This document shows positions 20,721 through 32,329 of a stretch of 64,000 nucleotides of DNA, piece after piece; the stretch's first letter is position 1, and each line of letters opens with the position of its first letter. The notes under the pieces are model-generated. The model saw nothing but the letters and a program-made list of their open reading frames with translations, did no database searches and was not told the origin of the DNA. This stretch comes from Cyprinodon diabolis (Eukaryota; Chordata; Actinopteri; Cyprinodontiformes; Cyprinodontidae), in assembly GCA_030533445.1 (NCBI GenBank), contig CM060071.1, forward strand, positions 4,632,520-4,696,519. The letters are read 5' to 3'. Position numbers and translations under genes: made by a program.

Positions 20721-22180
20721 ATATACCACTCTCTGCTCTATTGATGGTACTCGTCTTAATAAACCAATATGTGGATAAGTTGGCATCCTGGGGCTAAGTG
20801 CTTTGATGCATGGACATGACACAGGAGGACATTGGAAACAAACCTCAAATGTTCAGGTTGAAAGATGACTAACAGACCCAGAGAGCCACTCCTGGGTCTG
20901 CTGTGTCGTTTTCCAGGTGTACTTTAGTGACAGTGTGTTCCTGTCACTATGCCTCTGAGTCATCATACAAACTTGGCCAAGAGGACACTCCTTTGACTGA
21001 CTTGTTAGCATGCATGACGGCCCTATTTAGTATATTTTGTGACACGTTGACTCAAATTTTCCTGTTCTTTGTTGAGGTTACAGAAACATGGCTATGCTGA
21101 TGTATCCATTTTGCCTTCACTTATAAAGTATTTTTTTTGCTAATTAACTCTGAATGAATGGTAAGTAAAGCAGCATGAATGTATACGGCGCTGTCACTGA
21201 GCCAGGACTGAGTCGAGTTGAGCTCATTTTTGGTTCTGAGTCAGTTGTTTCGCCAATCATGGTCTTCCACCATGCCTTGTTGTTACACTCTCTATCAAGT
21301 TGCTATCCGCGACCGCGTGACCCCGTCCTGAACCTTTCAGACTTCCTTTCCTCCAAATGCAGTGTGACTGGATTGGAAAACCCGGGCGCCCGTTTATCAA
21401 ACACCACTAAACTCCCCGTCTGCCTCTCCCCCTGATTTTCTTTCACATTTCCTCAGTCACTGTTTGTCTGCTCGTTGGGTGTGTTTTGCTAGAAGGTCGC
21501 CATGCTGCTCTCTGCCAAGCAGTATGATACCCATTATAGCAATGGAGTTCAAGAATCATGGGTTATTATCTAATTTCATGATAATGTACACACATCCTGA
21601 CACAGCCTGTGAGCCTAATTTAATTATAGTTTTCATTAGGGCTGTAAAAAGATCTCAAGATGTAAAAATGCCATTATAGTTCTTGTTAATATGAAGTCTG
21701 ATTTGACAGAGAACTTAACCCTTTTATATAAAGGTGAGTAATATTAAGTTTTTATACATACATTGTTATATATTTGTATCTATGCTTAAAAACTATTTTG
21801 AAATAAAAAAAGAAGCAGTTGTTAAGTTCTTGTGTAACCGAGGCTTTGAGAGGTGTAAATCATTACTCTCAGTCCACCTTACCTGTCTGCTGGACTGTTT
21901 GATGAGACCAAAATAAGCTAGCTAGCCCATGTTATGTAAAATAAACTAAGCATTGGGGTGGGAGTGTCATGGTTGGGGCTGCATGAGCACTGCTAATAGA
22001 CGGAGCTACTGCTCATTGAAGAGCCAATGAAGGCCAACATATACTATGCCATATCGAAACACAGCATTATAAGCCCACTTAAACAGTTATGCAGCAAAAA
22101 TGTTATTTTTTGGCGCTGTAGTTTTGAAGATATTAGCGTAACCTTCTAGGGGTCATGAAAGGTCAACTCCGTTCTACATC
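20721..22180. other. Unassigned stretch
   Basis: Scattered short frames only; no motif or repeat recognised. Confidence 0.4.
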
Positions 22181-22355
22181 ATCCTTGAGAGGAATATCAG
22201 CTTTGCTGCTGCCATCAACACCTTTGCTTCTAGATGTTGGAGATCAGCCTGTTTGTCGACGTAGGCCTGTTTCTCTGACCGTGACGGCTGGATGTGCTCT
22301 CTTTATCCTCTGACAAGGGAGGTGGTCCGAAGCTCGTCTGCCTGGCTGATGTTAC
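22181..22355 (+). repeat. L2/Maui-like LINE 3' UTR fragment
   Basis: Carries the TATCAGCTTTGCTGCTGCCA and TCTGACCGTGACGGCTGGAT blocks of the family; both ends are cut and the tail is missing. Confidence 0.7.
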
Positions 22356-22478
22356 CAGAAATCTAATGTGAAATAAATATTTTAGTAGGATCATAATCCG
22401 GATGAACTGATGGCACAGATGATGCTTTGCGGTGGACTTTTTGCTCTAAAAAACTAAATCTATTAAAATTCCAAAAAC

Positions 22479-23288
22479 TGTTAGGAATCCAGTTTGTGTG
22501 GGTTGTGTTTTTCTTTGTTTTCCCTGCACCACCAGGTGGTTCTGGTTCTCATTGGCCTTCTCACACACCTGCGGATGGTTGCCTTATTACCGGAGGACTC
22601 TTAAGCTGCTGACTGCCACTACCTCGACGCCAGAGTGTTTACCAGTTTTGGGTACTGTAGCCAAGCTGAGTTTTTGCTGAGTCAAACTGAATTTTTTTCA
22701 CCTGAGTCTTAACCTTGTTGTTTTTTTGTCTTTGCCTCTCGGAAGAAGTCATCCTGCAAACTGGATGTTTTTGGACCTTCTCCCCCTGGAAGGATTGTCT
22801 GAGCGTCAAACTGAGCTGAGGATTCAAACAGGTGGTTTGGATCAACTTTTCCCCAAAGGATTGTTTCAGCTACACTCTGAGCAGGGGATTCATCTCCACA
22901 AGAGACCGTTCAAGTACCGCAGGATATCTAAGTGGCAGTAAGCTCCTCTGTTCCTCAAGGAAACACCTCAACCTGGGTAAACCCTGTCCGTCCATTGAGC
23001 AAGCCTATTACTGGAACAACCCACACCGACTCGATTCAAAGAAAGACACCTTTTCTGGAAACGTGAGTCCTGTTGCCTTTATTCCCTTTAACAATCAAAA
23101 CACAAATTTCCCTCTGAGCCTGAACTAACCACAGGATCTTCCCCTTCACTTTTCAGTCCCAGTTCGCCAGTGTTCAGAGCAGCACTGGACCCATATCTAC
23201 CAGTTCATAATAAACCTGTTAAACCTTCCCTTGGTCTCTCTGTTTGGTTTTCTGCATGTGGGTCAGATCTTTGAATAAAATAATGACA
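22479..23288 (+). mobile_element. Solo LTR, sushi-like family D
   Basis: An 810-bp unit beginning TGTTAGGAATCC and ending ATGACA. The 5-bp flanks are AAAAC and AAAAA, so the target duplication is imperfect or by chance. It contains GCCAGAGTGTT at 22629-22639, the position and sequence of the mRNA start motif seen in the full-length Gypsy element at 45266-51053, and the TCTGCATGTGGGTCAGATC segment near the 3' end shared with that LTR and the one at 60110-60846. It is therefore a relative of the chromodomain Gypsy family. Confidence 0.7.
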
Positions 23289-26133
23289 AAAAATATTTTA
23301 TTCCAAACTAACCAAAGCAAATAAAACCAAGTCATGTATTAGATTGCAAAGACAGAACAGACCAGCTCAACAACTGGAGCTTATAACGTCGGAGTGTCTC
23401 GACTAGTATCCAAGTTTTGACGTTTGAACGTTTTGGAAGCCTAGAAAGTGTTTGGTCTGAACACACCACAATAGTTTTGATTTTGCTGTGTTACAGTTTC
23501 TACAAAAGTTGAACAAGATTTTAAACAAACAGAATGTCAGTAATAAAGGATGAGGAAGAGAGGCAGAGGTGCTGATTTGATAACCTGTTGGAACATACTT
23601 TTTGCTTTAAGGCTACTCACACTTTTTTTAGGCTTTGATGATAACAGATTAAATCAAAACACATGAAGATCAGTTCCTTGAATAAAGAGTGAGTTGCAAA
23701 TAGATGTTTTTTTTAAAGACAAAATACTTATTAAATTAGCATATTCCGCAGAGGATCCTTTAAATCCATCCATCCATTAAAATAAATTATCACATCACCA
23801 TTTATTGTGAGTTTATTACAAATTTAATCTTTTATTCAAAACACAAAACACTTAATCATATCAAATTTCAACTGGATGATTTTACACACACTGTATTATT
23901 TTTATTAAAACCACAGATCCAATTCAACATCATTTATTTTGATTGCGTTGATTCACAACACATTTTATAACAGTTCAATCAAATCATTCGGACATATTGG
24001 GTAGAAGATTTTTATCTAAAAAAAAAGAAACTCAGTTCATTGTGTTGGGTCATTGACTCAGCAGCAATCTTTCACACCAAGCACAAATGGAACATAGAAA
24101 GACTGATCCATTAGTATTCTCTTTTTGTCAGAATTGGAAAACAGAGGTAGAATGTAGCAGTTCGAGGAAAATCAGTCTTCATGTCCTCCGGCAGCCTAAG
24201 CCTAGAGCAGAATAACTGCAGCTTTACGTTTTTAACCGAGTCCTAAAGATGATGTTTGTGATTCTGAAACCTTTATTACATAATTGAAAACACAAAATAA
24301 GGTGTACTCCTTGAATTCTTTGCAAAGAGACCAACATTGAACTGGAATGTCTTCTACAGAGTGCTTTAAAGTTGTTAAAAGTCATTAAAACAATTTGTGA
24401 AACCTTCAGTCTATTAAAAAAAAAACACACACACAGGGATCTGGTATTGTCTCTAATGTTTGATTTTTCAAACAATGAATTTCATCATGGGAAAGCAGGA
24501 ACAGGAAAGGAAATCCAGATCCCTTCTATCAAAGGCCCTTTATTCGTGACTGGTACTGCTAAAGCAGCAGAGCTGACATGTTTTCTCTACTGTAACAGAT
24601 AGTATTACATTGAATGTTCTTCCAGTTTCCATAATTTTCCTGTTATCTGTGCTCCGGGCGCCTTCTGGCACCTTCCTTCTCTCACTCATCAGCTTTTAGA
24701 GGCAGGAAATAATTCCCTAAACCTTCTCATCAGCACTCCAATTGCCTACTGCTACATTTTTATGAAGACCATAACAATTCATATATAGTGAGCTTGCCAT
24801 ATAGAGATTATATGATAGCATGTATGACTGTGGATTGCAAATCATAGCCCTGTGACTATAGAGGGTGAAGAATCCTCCTAAACCGTTTCAAAAGAGTAAG
24901 TATCCCCTCATAGATTTATGAAAGAAGTCCATTTATAGGCCTGAGAAAAAGGCCTGTCTATTAACAGACTTTATGTGTAGCAGCCAAGGAAAACAATATG
25001 CCTGGCCAGAAAAAACTGCAGTCAGTAATGCGCCAACTTAATTCTTTTCTCTTGCATGAAAAGAGAATAAAAAAGTTCTTAGCTCCCCACATAATTCCCT
25101 GCGTCTGAATTCTGCGCAACTGTCACTGGCATCAGCATACAAAGTATTACTCGGCATGAAAATCAGCTTGGAGCTAAATCACACCACAAGTGGCCCCAGC
25201 AGGGTCGGGGTGCACTGCAATCATATGACAAGTTATGGACAGCACAGCTAAAGTCCCAGAGACAAGAGTGGGAGAAAGTGTGAGAGGGACAGAGAGAAAA
25301 TAGAAAGAGAGGGAAAAGAAAGTATATAAAGAAAGACTAACAAAGCAAAGGGGGGTTTGGGGGGACAAATGGGCGGCTGGTGCCAGTCGTTCGTCCATTT
25401 GGTTCATTAATGTGGAAAGTAACGGCCTCGCTGACAGAGAGTTGATGGGGAAAAAGGCCTCTTCCTGTACTTTAACCTATGAAGTGATGTATGGTAGTGA
25501 GGAAAGTGCTCCCTTTCCCAAACTCATCACAGAAATAAACAACACAGGGATCTTTCTATATAAAGGGGGACTTTTACAACCCCTGAAAAAAAAACTGCCA
25601 GAATGTTTACATTATCTCTGAATCAACAACATTTGCTGTACCAATTTAGAAAAAAATTCACTGCGCATATTTCAGCTTATTTAAGTGCATAACGTTAATT
25701 AATCTATCCTCTTTAACTTTATCATGATCTCAGCTTTTATGTAGTGAGTTCAGATGTTCCTTGGCTTCTTCCAGATTCCCAAACAATTAAAATTAGGGAA
25801 ACTTGTCTTTCTACATTTATTCACAGGTTAAAAGGTACAGTGCCGAGCAAAAGTATAAATACTTTTTACAGTTTTACCCATTTGTACACGATGTTGGAAA
25901 AGTGCATAATTAAAAAGAATAAGCTCAATAAAGTTCAGTTCTCACAGAAAGAAATGAACTAGCTCACGTTCACAGTTCAATTTTTCAAAAATGAACTAAG
26001 TTTACAAACCTATAAATGAACTAGTTCAAGTTCATTTAGTAAATTAAGCCACAATCCTCCACAATAGAAAATCATATTTCCCACTTTAAATGTGTGATCA
26101 TGATATATAGAAAGAAAAGGAAAATACTGGATG
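23289..26133. other. Mostly unassigned; weak L2 tail (minus strand) at 23930-24080
   Basis: Around 23930-24080 the minus strand shows a decayed L2 tail (TTGAATT, TTGTGAAT and the AGGGATTGC-like block as AAAGATTGCTGCTGAGTCAA). The rest has no recognised feature; GA-rich and AT-rich runs occur near 25260-25330. Confidence 0.45.
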
Positions 26134-26327
26134 TGTCATGATCTGCCCTGATAGCTGACCTTAATTGTTCATGTCACTCATCGCCTAACTCATCACCCTG
26201 CCCATTCTGCTTTATATACCCGGAGTCAGCTCTGTGCCGTCCAGAGACCCCTGAGCCTGACCTATGCCGTCCAGAGACCCCTGAGCTTAAATTTAAGTGG
26301 GCTTCAGAGTTCGGAATTGGTGAAAAT

Positions 26328-27470
26328 ATGCCTCCAAGAGCCTCTCAGCAGGGGCCACAAACCGCCAAGAGCCCTCTACAGACGCTTCAAGCCACCTCAG
26401 AGACTGAACATGAGCCTCCATGGGTGGTCTCTCCAGTTCCCGAGGTGGAACCACAGTCGGTGGTTTCTCCAGTTCCTGAGGTGGAACCACAGTCGGTGGT
26501 GTCTCCTGTTCCTGAGGTAGAGCCACAGTCGGTGGCCTCCCCAGTTCCTGAGGTGGAGCCACAGTGGGTGTTTTCTCATGTTCCAGATGTGGAGCCGCAG
26601 TCGGCGGGCTCCTCAGTTCCTGTCCAGGAGCCGCAGGTGGCGGTCTCCTGTGGGCCTGTTCCTGGGACGCGGTCAGTGGTCCTCCCTATTCCTGACGGGG
26701 AGCCGCAATCGGCGGGCTCCCCTGTTCCTGACCGGGAGCCGCAATTGGCGGGCTCCCCTGTTCCTGACCGGGAGCCGCAATCGGCGGGCTCCCCTGTTCC
26801 TGACCGGGAGCCGCAATCGGCGGGCTCCCCAGTTCCAGACCCGGAGCCGCAATCGGTGGGCTCCCCTGTTCCAGACCCGGAGCCGCAATCGGCGGGCTCC
26901 CCTGTTCCAGACCCGGAGCCGCAATCGGCGGGCTCCCCTGTTCCAGACCCGGAGCCGCAATCGGCGGGCTCCCCTGTTCCAGTCCGAGAGCTGCTGTCGG
27001 TGGTCTCCTCAGAGCCTGTTCCAGCGCCACAGTCAGCGGTCTCCTCAGAGCCTCCTCCTGAGCCGCAGTTGGCGGTCGCTTCTGAGCCTGTTCCTGAGCT
27101 GCCGAGGAGGGGACGGGGTACCCAGTGGGGGTACCTGCTGAAGTTTGGGCGTCATCCTCCTGAGAAGCTGCTTCGCCTCCGGCCCCGCGGCAGACCCCCG
27201 GAGCGTCAGCTTCGCCTCCGGCCCCGCGGCAGAACCCCGGAGCATCAACTTCGCCTCCGGCCCCGCAGCAGAACCCCGGAGCGTCGGCTTCGCCTTCGGC
27301 CCCGCGGCAGACCCCCGGAGCGTCATCTTCACCGCCGACCCCGTGGCAGACCCCCTGAGAATCGGCCTCGCCTCCGTCCTGGCCTGTTTCCCCCTTCGCC
27401 CACCCCGGGTGGGTTGTTTTTTTGTTTTTTGGACTTTTTTTTCTGTTGGTTCTGGCCCTCCTTGCCCTAG
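26328..27470 (+). CDS. Proline-rich, repeat-built hypothetical ORF of a Gypsy-like element
   Basis: A 380-codon frame with no catalytic domain that I know. Residues about 25-230 are imperfect copies of a 12-residue unit (PVPDPEPQSAGS) encoded by a 36-bp DNA repeat; earlier units read PVPEVEPQSVVS. The next part is an arginine-rich repeat (LRPRGRPPERQ) in units of about 15 residues, then a short hydrophobic end. It lies upstream of a polypurine tract and a 3' LTR (28223-28992), so it is probably a 3' accessory or spacer reading frame of that element. All six frames are open over much of it because of base composition, so protein expression is not established. The 3' half is duplicated (next entry). 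Confidence 0.4.
   Translation: MPPRASQQGPQTAKSPLQTLQATSETEHEPPWVVSPVPEVEPQSVVSPVPEVEPQSVVSPVPEVEPQSVASPVPEVEPQWVFSHVPDVEPQSAGSSVPVQEPQVAVSCGPVPGTRSVVLPIPDGEPQSAGSPVPDREPQLAGSPVPDREPQSAGSPVPDREPQSAGSPVPDPEPQSVGSPVPDPEPQSAGSPVPDPEPQSAGSPVPDPEPQSAGSPVPVRELLSVVSSEPVPAPQSAVSSEPPPEPQLAVASEPVPELPRRGRGTQWGYLLKFGRHPPEKLLRLRPRGRPPERQLRLRPRGRTPEHQLRLRPRSRTPERRLRLRPRGRPPERHLHRRPRGRPPENRPRLRPGLFPPSPTPGGLFFCFLDFFFCWFWPSLP
26690..27000 (+). repeat. 36-bp tandem repeat array (about eight units)
   Basis: Units carrying the core GGAGCCGCAATCGGCGGGCT recur every 36 bp, with slightly different linkers (CTGACCGG in the first units, CAGACCCG later). Part of the array is repeated in the second copy at 27490-27640. 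Confidence 0.9.
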
Positions 27471-28147
27471 TGCCCCCCTCCGCCCGCCCAGTTCCAGACC
27501 CGGAGCCGCAATCGGTGGGCTCCCCTGTTCCAGACCCGGAGCCGCAATCGGCGGGCTCCCCTGTTCCAGACCCGGAGCCGCAATCGGCGGGCTCCCCTGT
27601 TCCAGACCCGGAGCCGCAATCGGCGGGCTCCCCTGTTCCAGTCCGAGAGCTGCTGTCGGTGGTCTCCTCAGAGCCTGTTCCAGCGCCACAGTCAGCGGTC
27701 TCCTCAGAGCCTCCTCCTGAGCCGCAGTTGGCGGTCGCTTCTGAGCCTGTTCCTGAGCTGCCGAGGAGGGGACGGGGTACCCAGTGGGGGTACCTGCTGA
27801 AGTTTGGGCGTCATCCTCCTGAGAAGCTGCTTCGCCTCCGGCCCCGCGGCAGACCCCCGGAGCGTCAGCTTCGCCTCCGGCCCCGCGGCAGAACCCCGGA
27901 GCGTCAACTTCGCCTCCGGCCCCGCAGCAGAACCCCGGAGCGTCGGCTTCGCCTTCGGCCCCGCGGCAGACCCCCGGAGCGTCATCTTCACCGCCGACCC
28001 CGTGGCAGACCCCCTGAGAATCGGCCTCGCCTCCGTCCTGGCCTGTTTCCCCCTTCGCCCACCCCGGGTGGGTTGTTTTTTTGTTTTTTGGACTTTTTTT
28101 TCTGTTGGTTCTGGCCCTCCTTGCCCTAGTGCCCCCTCCGCCCGCCC
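26831..28147 (+). repeat. 659-bp tandem duplication
   Basis: 26831-27489 is followed directly by a second copy 27490-28147. The offset is a constant 659 bp and I see only about two differences (AGCATCAAC against AGCGTCAAC near 27241/27900, and one C missing in a C-run near 28130). As 659 is not a multiple of three, the second copy is in another frame relative to the first, giving the separate open frame 27422-28129. Confidence 0.9.
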
Positions 28148-28222
28148 TGGGTGGGTTGTTTTTTGTTTGTTTTTTGGATTTTTTCAGGGGGCGTCTGGAA
28201 TCCGCCATTGAGGGGGGGGCTC

Positions 28223-28992
28223 TGTTGGGATCCTCAGGCTTGCCCACCAGAGGACGCCGAGGATCCCCTTCTGCTCTTTGTTATTTTCCCTTTGGGCTGG
28301 AGTTGCTGTTGGGATCTGGAGATTACCCTCTGTCTCCAGCAGAGTGCGCCGTGGGTCTTCTGGAGCTGGAACCTTCCAGCACACCTGATTTCCATCTACT
28401 CATCAGGAGACCTCCCCTTTATAAGCTTCTGCCAGACCTTGCTTCCACGCCGCAGTGTTGATCTTAGTTGACAAACCTGTCTCTGGTCTGAAGCTCAGGA
28501 AGAGCTGCCTCACTGGAACCCTGTCTCTGGTCTGAAGCTCTGGGAGAGCTGCATCACAGGAAACCAGTCTCAAGCCTGAAGCTCTAGGAGAGCTTAACCT
28601 GCTAATCTGCCCTGGTGAGCCAACCTGAAGGTTCCTATGTGGAATCACCCTGAAGAATCCTATGTGGATGTTCCCTGTTGTTCTCTGCAATGAGCTGGAA
28701 GCTCAGCCTGAAGAATCCTACGTGGATTTTCCCTGTTGTTCTCTGCAGTGAGCTGGAAGCTCAGATCAAGGTCTGCCATGCTAAGCCTGAAGCTAGATGC
28801 TTAGCTTCTTATAAACTCTGCTAACCAACAGTCTCCTGTCCCAGTCAAGACTCTAGTGAACCAGCCCTGAACCTGTTCCAGATCATATTCTTTATCGTGT
28901 GCTTGTTAACCATAATAAACTCTGTTGAACTTTTACCCAGTTTCCGTGTGTGATCTGCATTTTGGGCTTAACTCTAAGAACCCATCATGACA
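28223..28992 (+). mobile_element. 3' LTR of a sushi-like Gypsy element (family E) with polypurine tract
   Basis: A 770-bp unit starting TGTTGGGATCC and ending CATGACA. A purine run (GAGGGGGGGG, 28210-28219) lies just before it, as expected of a polypurine tract. TATAAG at 28420 is followed 29 bp later by GCCGCAGTGTT (28449-28459), the same start motif as in the element at 45266. AATAAACTCTGTTGAACTTT near 28914 is shared with that LTR. No 5' LTR is found, so the element has lost its left part. Confidence 0.75.
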
Positions 28993-29191
28993 GGTACCAT
29001 GTCTGGTTTCTCAACCACTGAGCCTGCCTGTCTGCATCTGTGCTCAACTGTCTGAGCTCGTTGCTCAACTCATGGAACTCTGAACAAGCCTGAACCCTCT
29101 GTGGATTCCTGGAACCCTGGATCTGTCTGTTACCCTTTAGATTGTAACCCCTGACCAGGCTGCAGACTCCTGATTTCCAGAACTGTCCTGT

Positions 29192-29355
29192 TCTTCTCTT
29201 TTTCATGTTCCTTTCATTTCCTAATGTGCAACTTGTGCATTTTTTTAATGGTTTGTTCATAATGTAATGTAATTTCCTTATGTGAGGATCCCAGGAAGAT
29301 TAGTGGCCATTTATTTGGCAGCTAATGGGGATCCCAATAAAACTAAACTAAACTA
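29192..29355 (+). mobile_element. Short 5'-truncated LINE insertion
   Basis: 164 bp ending in GGCAGCTAATGGGGATCCCA, ATAAA and a short (AAACT)n tail, a 3' end known from several fish LINEs. It is bounded by an exact 11-bp target duplication AACTGTCCTGT (29181-29191, 29356-29366), and its removal restores LTR family A. Confidence 0.8.
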
Positions 29356-29519
29356 AACTGTCCTGTCTGATCGGTTTTCCCTGACCTGGATCAGATTTAT
29401 GCCTGCTCACTGAGGTTGCTGCATTGGGGACACTCTGGGCTGCTCTGCACTCCAGCTCGTTTGGCGGTCCATCAGCTGGATTCTGCCGTCCTCGGAGAGG
29501 ATGGACTGAACTGTTAAAC

Positions 29520-29578
29520 CAGGTAAGTGACTCACACTGATAAGCATCTCCTGTCAGATGATTGTGGTCACTTACCTG
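29520..29578 (+). promoter_or_regulatory. Conserved LTR stem-loop, copy 1
   Basis: CAGGTAAGTGAC (29520-29531) is the exact reverse complement of 29567-29578. Inside is a second stem CATCT/AGATG. The same structure occurs at 31738-31797 and 51133-51193 (see findings). Confidence 0.7.
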
Positions 29579-29733
29579 TGTTTCTCCCTCCAGAGTGTCA
29601 GTGATTGGGCAGTGCCCCGCCCCCCCTCCAGCCGCTGTGGATCTGCGGACCACCTTAATAAACCATTTGAACTTTCCCTCTGTCTGTCTCACCTTGAATA
29701 CTGGGTCCATCTGTCCCTCTTAACAACAGGTTG

Positions 29734-31324
29734 TGCAGTGAAGCCTTTCTAAAGCCAAATTACACAAAACTTCAGAAACATACAGAAATGTTCAGGTTCT
29801 TAAAAGATCTGGATCAAAATCATTTCTTCTGTTCCTCATTCAGTAGCTGATATTTCCCAATATATCTCAGATGCTTTAACTCCATGTGTTGCTTTAAATA
29901 TGAAGTGGACATGGCTGACATATGTACTTTTTGGTTTATTAAGTCCTGGTGGGCACAGTTTGCACTAAAGCGTGAGTTTTTTTCTGTCACAGTCCCTTTA
30001 CTATTCCTAGAGTATTCACTGTCATTTACTTTCATTACTTTCATTACCGTTCATAAAGGAACATATTCAGTGAACATTGCTCAATAAACTGGTCCATGGA
30101 CAACACTGTTTGTACAATTTTCTGAAGTATTTATGTATCACTCCATTGGACAACACTGAAACACACAGTTTGGCGCTGCGCTAAGGAGGCCCTAGCGCCC
30201 AACCTGAACATTGGAATAAAGAGAGCAGTAGGAAAGAAGAGGCTTTGGGTACATTAATGCCCTCAGATCCAGGGAGCAGCTTAGGGAGTTCTGGCTTACA
30301 AAGAGTTTGCTTAAGAGAGTCGCATCATTGGTCTCAAGGATTAATCGGATTCAGACACACACAACACTACCTTGCTATCTGAGCACAGTAGTTAAAGTTC
30401 AGCATAGTTCACCTTTGACCTCAGCATGGTGGAGGCTCTCTTGCATTGAGCTTGCACTTTGCTCAATGTGGTGAATTTGTGCCTTTTTGTGGCAGTTGAA
30501 AATAATGGGTTTCAGACAGCAGTGTTCTCTGCATCCTGCCTGAAAGGCCCATTAGCCATTTTCTCTCCCTGGTGTCATGTGACTCCAGGGAGTTTTACGA
30601 TGTCTCTAGCCTGTTCAATTTATTGTCCTCACTCTTATGCTCTCATATTGGTTGCTGGTACACTAGAAGCTATTCAAAATGTCACCACTTTCCTTGGTGA
30701 GCCTTTGGCTGGTCCCCTACAATTTCTTTTTCAAAAATCTAAAATATTCTTTCTGACATGATTTGTGGACATTGAGATCTAAAGAGAAGCTTCATCTTCT
30801 GGTCAGACCCTGTAATTCAGTGAAAGGGTTGAGTCCGAGTGAAAAAAATATGCACGCCCAGGAGAAGGCCAGTCGAGTTGGAGGTGATTTTGCTGCCATT
30901 CGGCTGGCATTTAACTGGGAAGGGCCCTTTTTGAGTGGCTGCTACTGTAGTTAGACATGGCAGTACATCACAAATATCTCTATAGGGATATAACAATGAG
31001 AATTGTTGTTCTACATTAAAAGGTATATCACTGGTTTAAAACTCCAGTCCTTGTTGGCTGGTGTCCTGCATTAAAGCATTAATCTCTCCTTTAGCACTCT
31101 TGACTCAAGCCATAGCTTCTTAGCAGAGGCCTACAGAGTGAGTCTGCTGCTAGGGAGGCAGTTTAGCCATGTGATTCAAGTGTTTAGGGATGCATTTGTA
31201 GTTGCAAAACATCGGCTCTTGAGAATCTGAGTTTAAGATAACTTAACTAGTGTGTAAGAAGATAAACAACACCATGAAACTTAGTTGCAGAATGGTGGCC
31301 AAACCATGCAATGGCTTAACATAA
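29734..31324. other. Unassigned stretch with a dispersed repeat at 30770-30955
   Basis: 30770-30955 matches 62300-62470 on the same strand (blocks CAGACCCTGTAATTCAGTGA and CTGCCATTCGGCTGGC). Its class is unknown to me. The rest shows no recognised feature. Confidence 0.5.
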
Positions 31325-31584
31325 CGGCCGCTTTTTCAGTGTAGTCCTGTTTCTCTGACTGTGACTAGCTGGATGTGCTCTCTTCATCCTCTGACATGGG
31401 AGCTGGCTCAGAGCTCGTCTGCCTGGCTGTGTGTTTCCTGGACGGGGCCACCTGTGGAGCTGGTTGACAAGTTCCTTTTGTATCTATGCTTTTATTTCTA
31501 TGTCTGCTTCTGTCTCCTTGAAGAGTCAATGAGTCGATGCAATCAACTGGTTTTCTTAGATAGAAAACTTTGAATAAGTCTGAC

Positions 31585-31987
31585 TGTAATGATCTGCTCT
31601 GATAGCTGGACTTAATTACTTATTTCACTCACCTGCCTAATTCTGCTCGATGTACGGGAACCCTGAACCTGCCTTCACGCTCTGATGGATTCCTGGAACC
31701 GGATCTGTCCGTTCCTGAGTGGACTGCACCGTTAAACCAGGTAAGTGATTCTCTCTAATTATCATCTCCTTTTCAGATGATCGTTGTCACTTACCTGTGT
31801 TTCTCCCTAAACCAGGGTGTCAGTGATTGGGCGGTGCCCCGCCTCTCTCCTGCAGCCGCCGCAAGCTGCAGATCCTCAGCAGCTTCACTTCTTTTCCATT
31901 TGTTTGTTTTTATTTTATAAAAAGTTTTGAACTTTCCTACTGGCTGTCTCACCTTGAATACTGGCTCCACCTGTCCTGTTTATGACA
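31585..31987 (+). mobile_element. Solo LTR, family A
   Basis: 403 bp, TGTAATGATC ... TTATGACA, with an exact 5-bp target duplication CTGAC (31580-31584, 31988-31992). Both edges fall inside one L2 tail, which makes the boundaries unambiguous. It contains the stem-loop at 31738-31797. It is the reference for the interrupted copy at 26134-29728. Confidence 0.9.
31738..31797 (+). promoter_or_regulatory. Conserved LTR stem-loop, copy 2
   Basis: CAGGTAAGTGA (31738-31748) pairs with TCACTTACCTG (31787-31797); inner stem TCATCT (31762-31767) pairs with AGATGA (31775-31780). Confidence 0.7.
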
Positions 31988-32329
31988 CTGACTGTATGAT
32001 CTGGTTGAATTGTCTCTGTAAAGTGCATGGAGATGACATGTGTTGTGAATTGGCACTACAGAAAAAAATGAATCCATCAGCTGCACACCACTTTCATGTA
32101 CAGCATTTTTAATTGTCTAATCACTGAAATATGCTAAATAAATAAAATGGCCTTGGAAGTCTTTTGACAGGTATTGCACAAGAAAGCTGTAAACAGTATT
32201 TTTTTTAAGACAAGCACATTAGGGACATAATGTAGATCTGTGGAACCATACCGTCTGGTCTGATGCAGAGGTGGTTTGTAGTTTCTTCATCCATACAGAC
32301 CTATGTCTTCATTTGAGTCTTTATAGGGG

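Larger units (their letters stand above)
26134..29728 (+). mobile_element. LTR family A, interrupted by a Gypsy 3' fragment and a LINE
   Basis: The start TGTCATGATCTGCCCTGATA (26134) and the 3' part (about 28993-29728: GTGGATTCCTGGAACC, GTTAAACCAGGTAAGTGA, GTGTCAGTGATTGGGC, CTCACCTTGAATACTGG) match the uninterrupted solo LTR at 31585-31987 in order. The outer 5-bp flanks are GGATG (26129-26133) and GGTTG (29729-29733), one mismatch. Between lie a Gypsy 3' portion and LTR (to 28992) and a LINE fragment (29192-29355). A TATATA box is at about 26212. Confidence 0.65.
31325..32065 (+). repeat. L2/Maui-like LINE 3' UTR split by a solo LTR
   Basis: 31325-31584 carries the family's 3' UTR blocks through TAGAAAACTTTGAATAAGT; 31988-32065 continues with CTGACTGTATGATCTGGTTG and the tail. 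A solo LTR lies between. Confidence 0.8.

Noticed and set aside
26690..27640. Regular 36-bp direct repeats that look superficially like a CRISPR array
   Set aside because: The repeats are contiguous with no unique spacers, are translated as 12-residue units, and the DNA is vertebrate.
26686..28247. Large minus-strand frames of up to 400 codons across the proline-rich region
   Set aside because: Base composition and 36-bp periodicity keep several frames open; there is no independent evidence for the minus strand.
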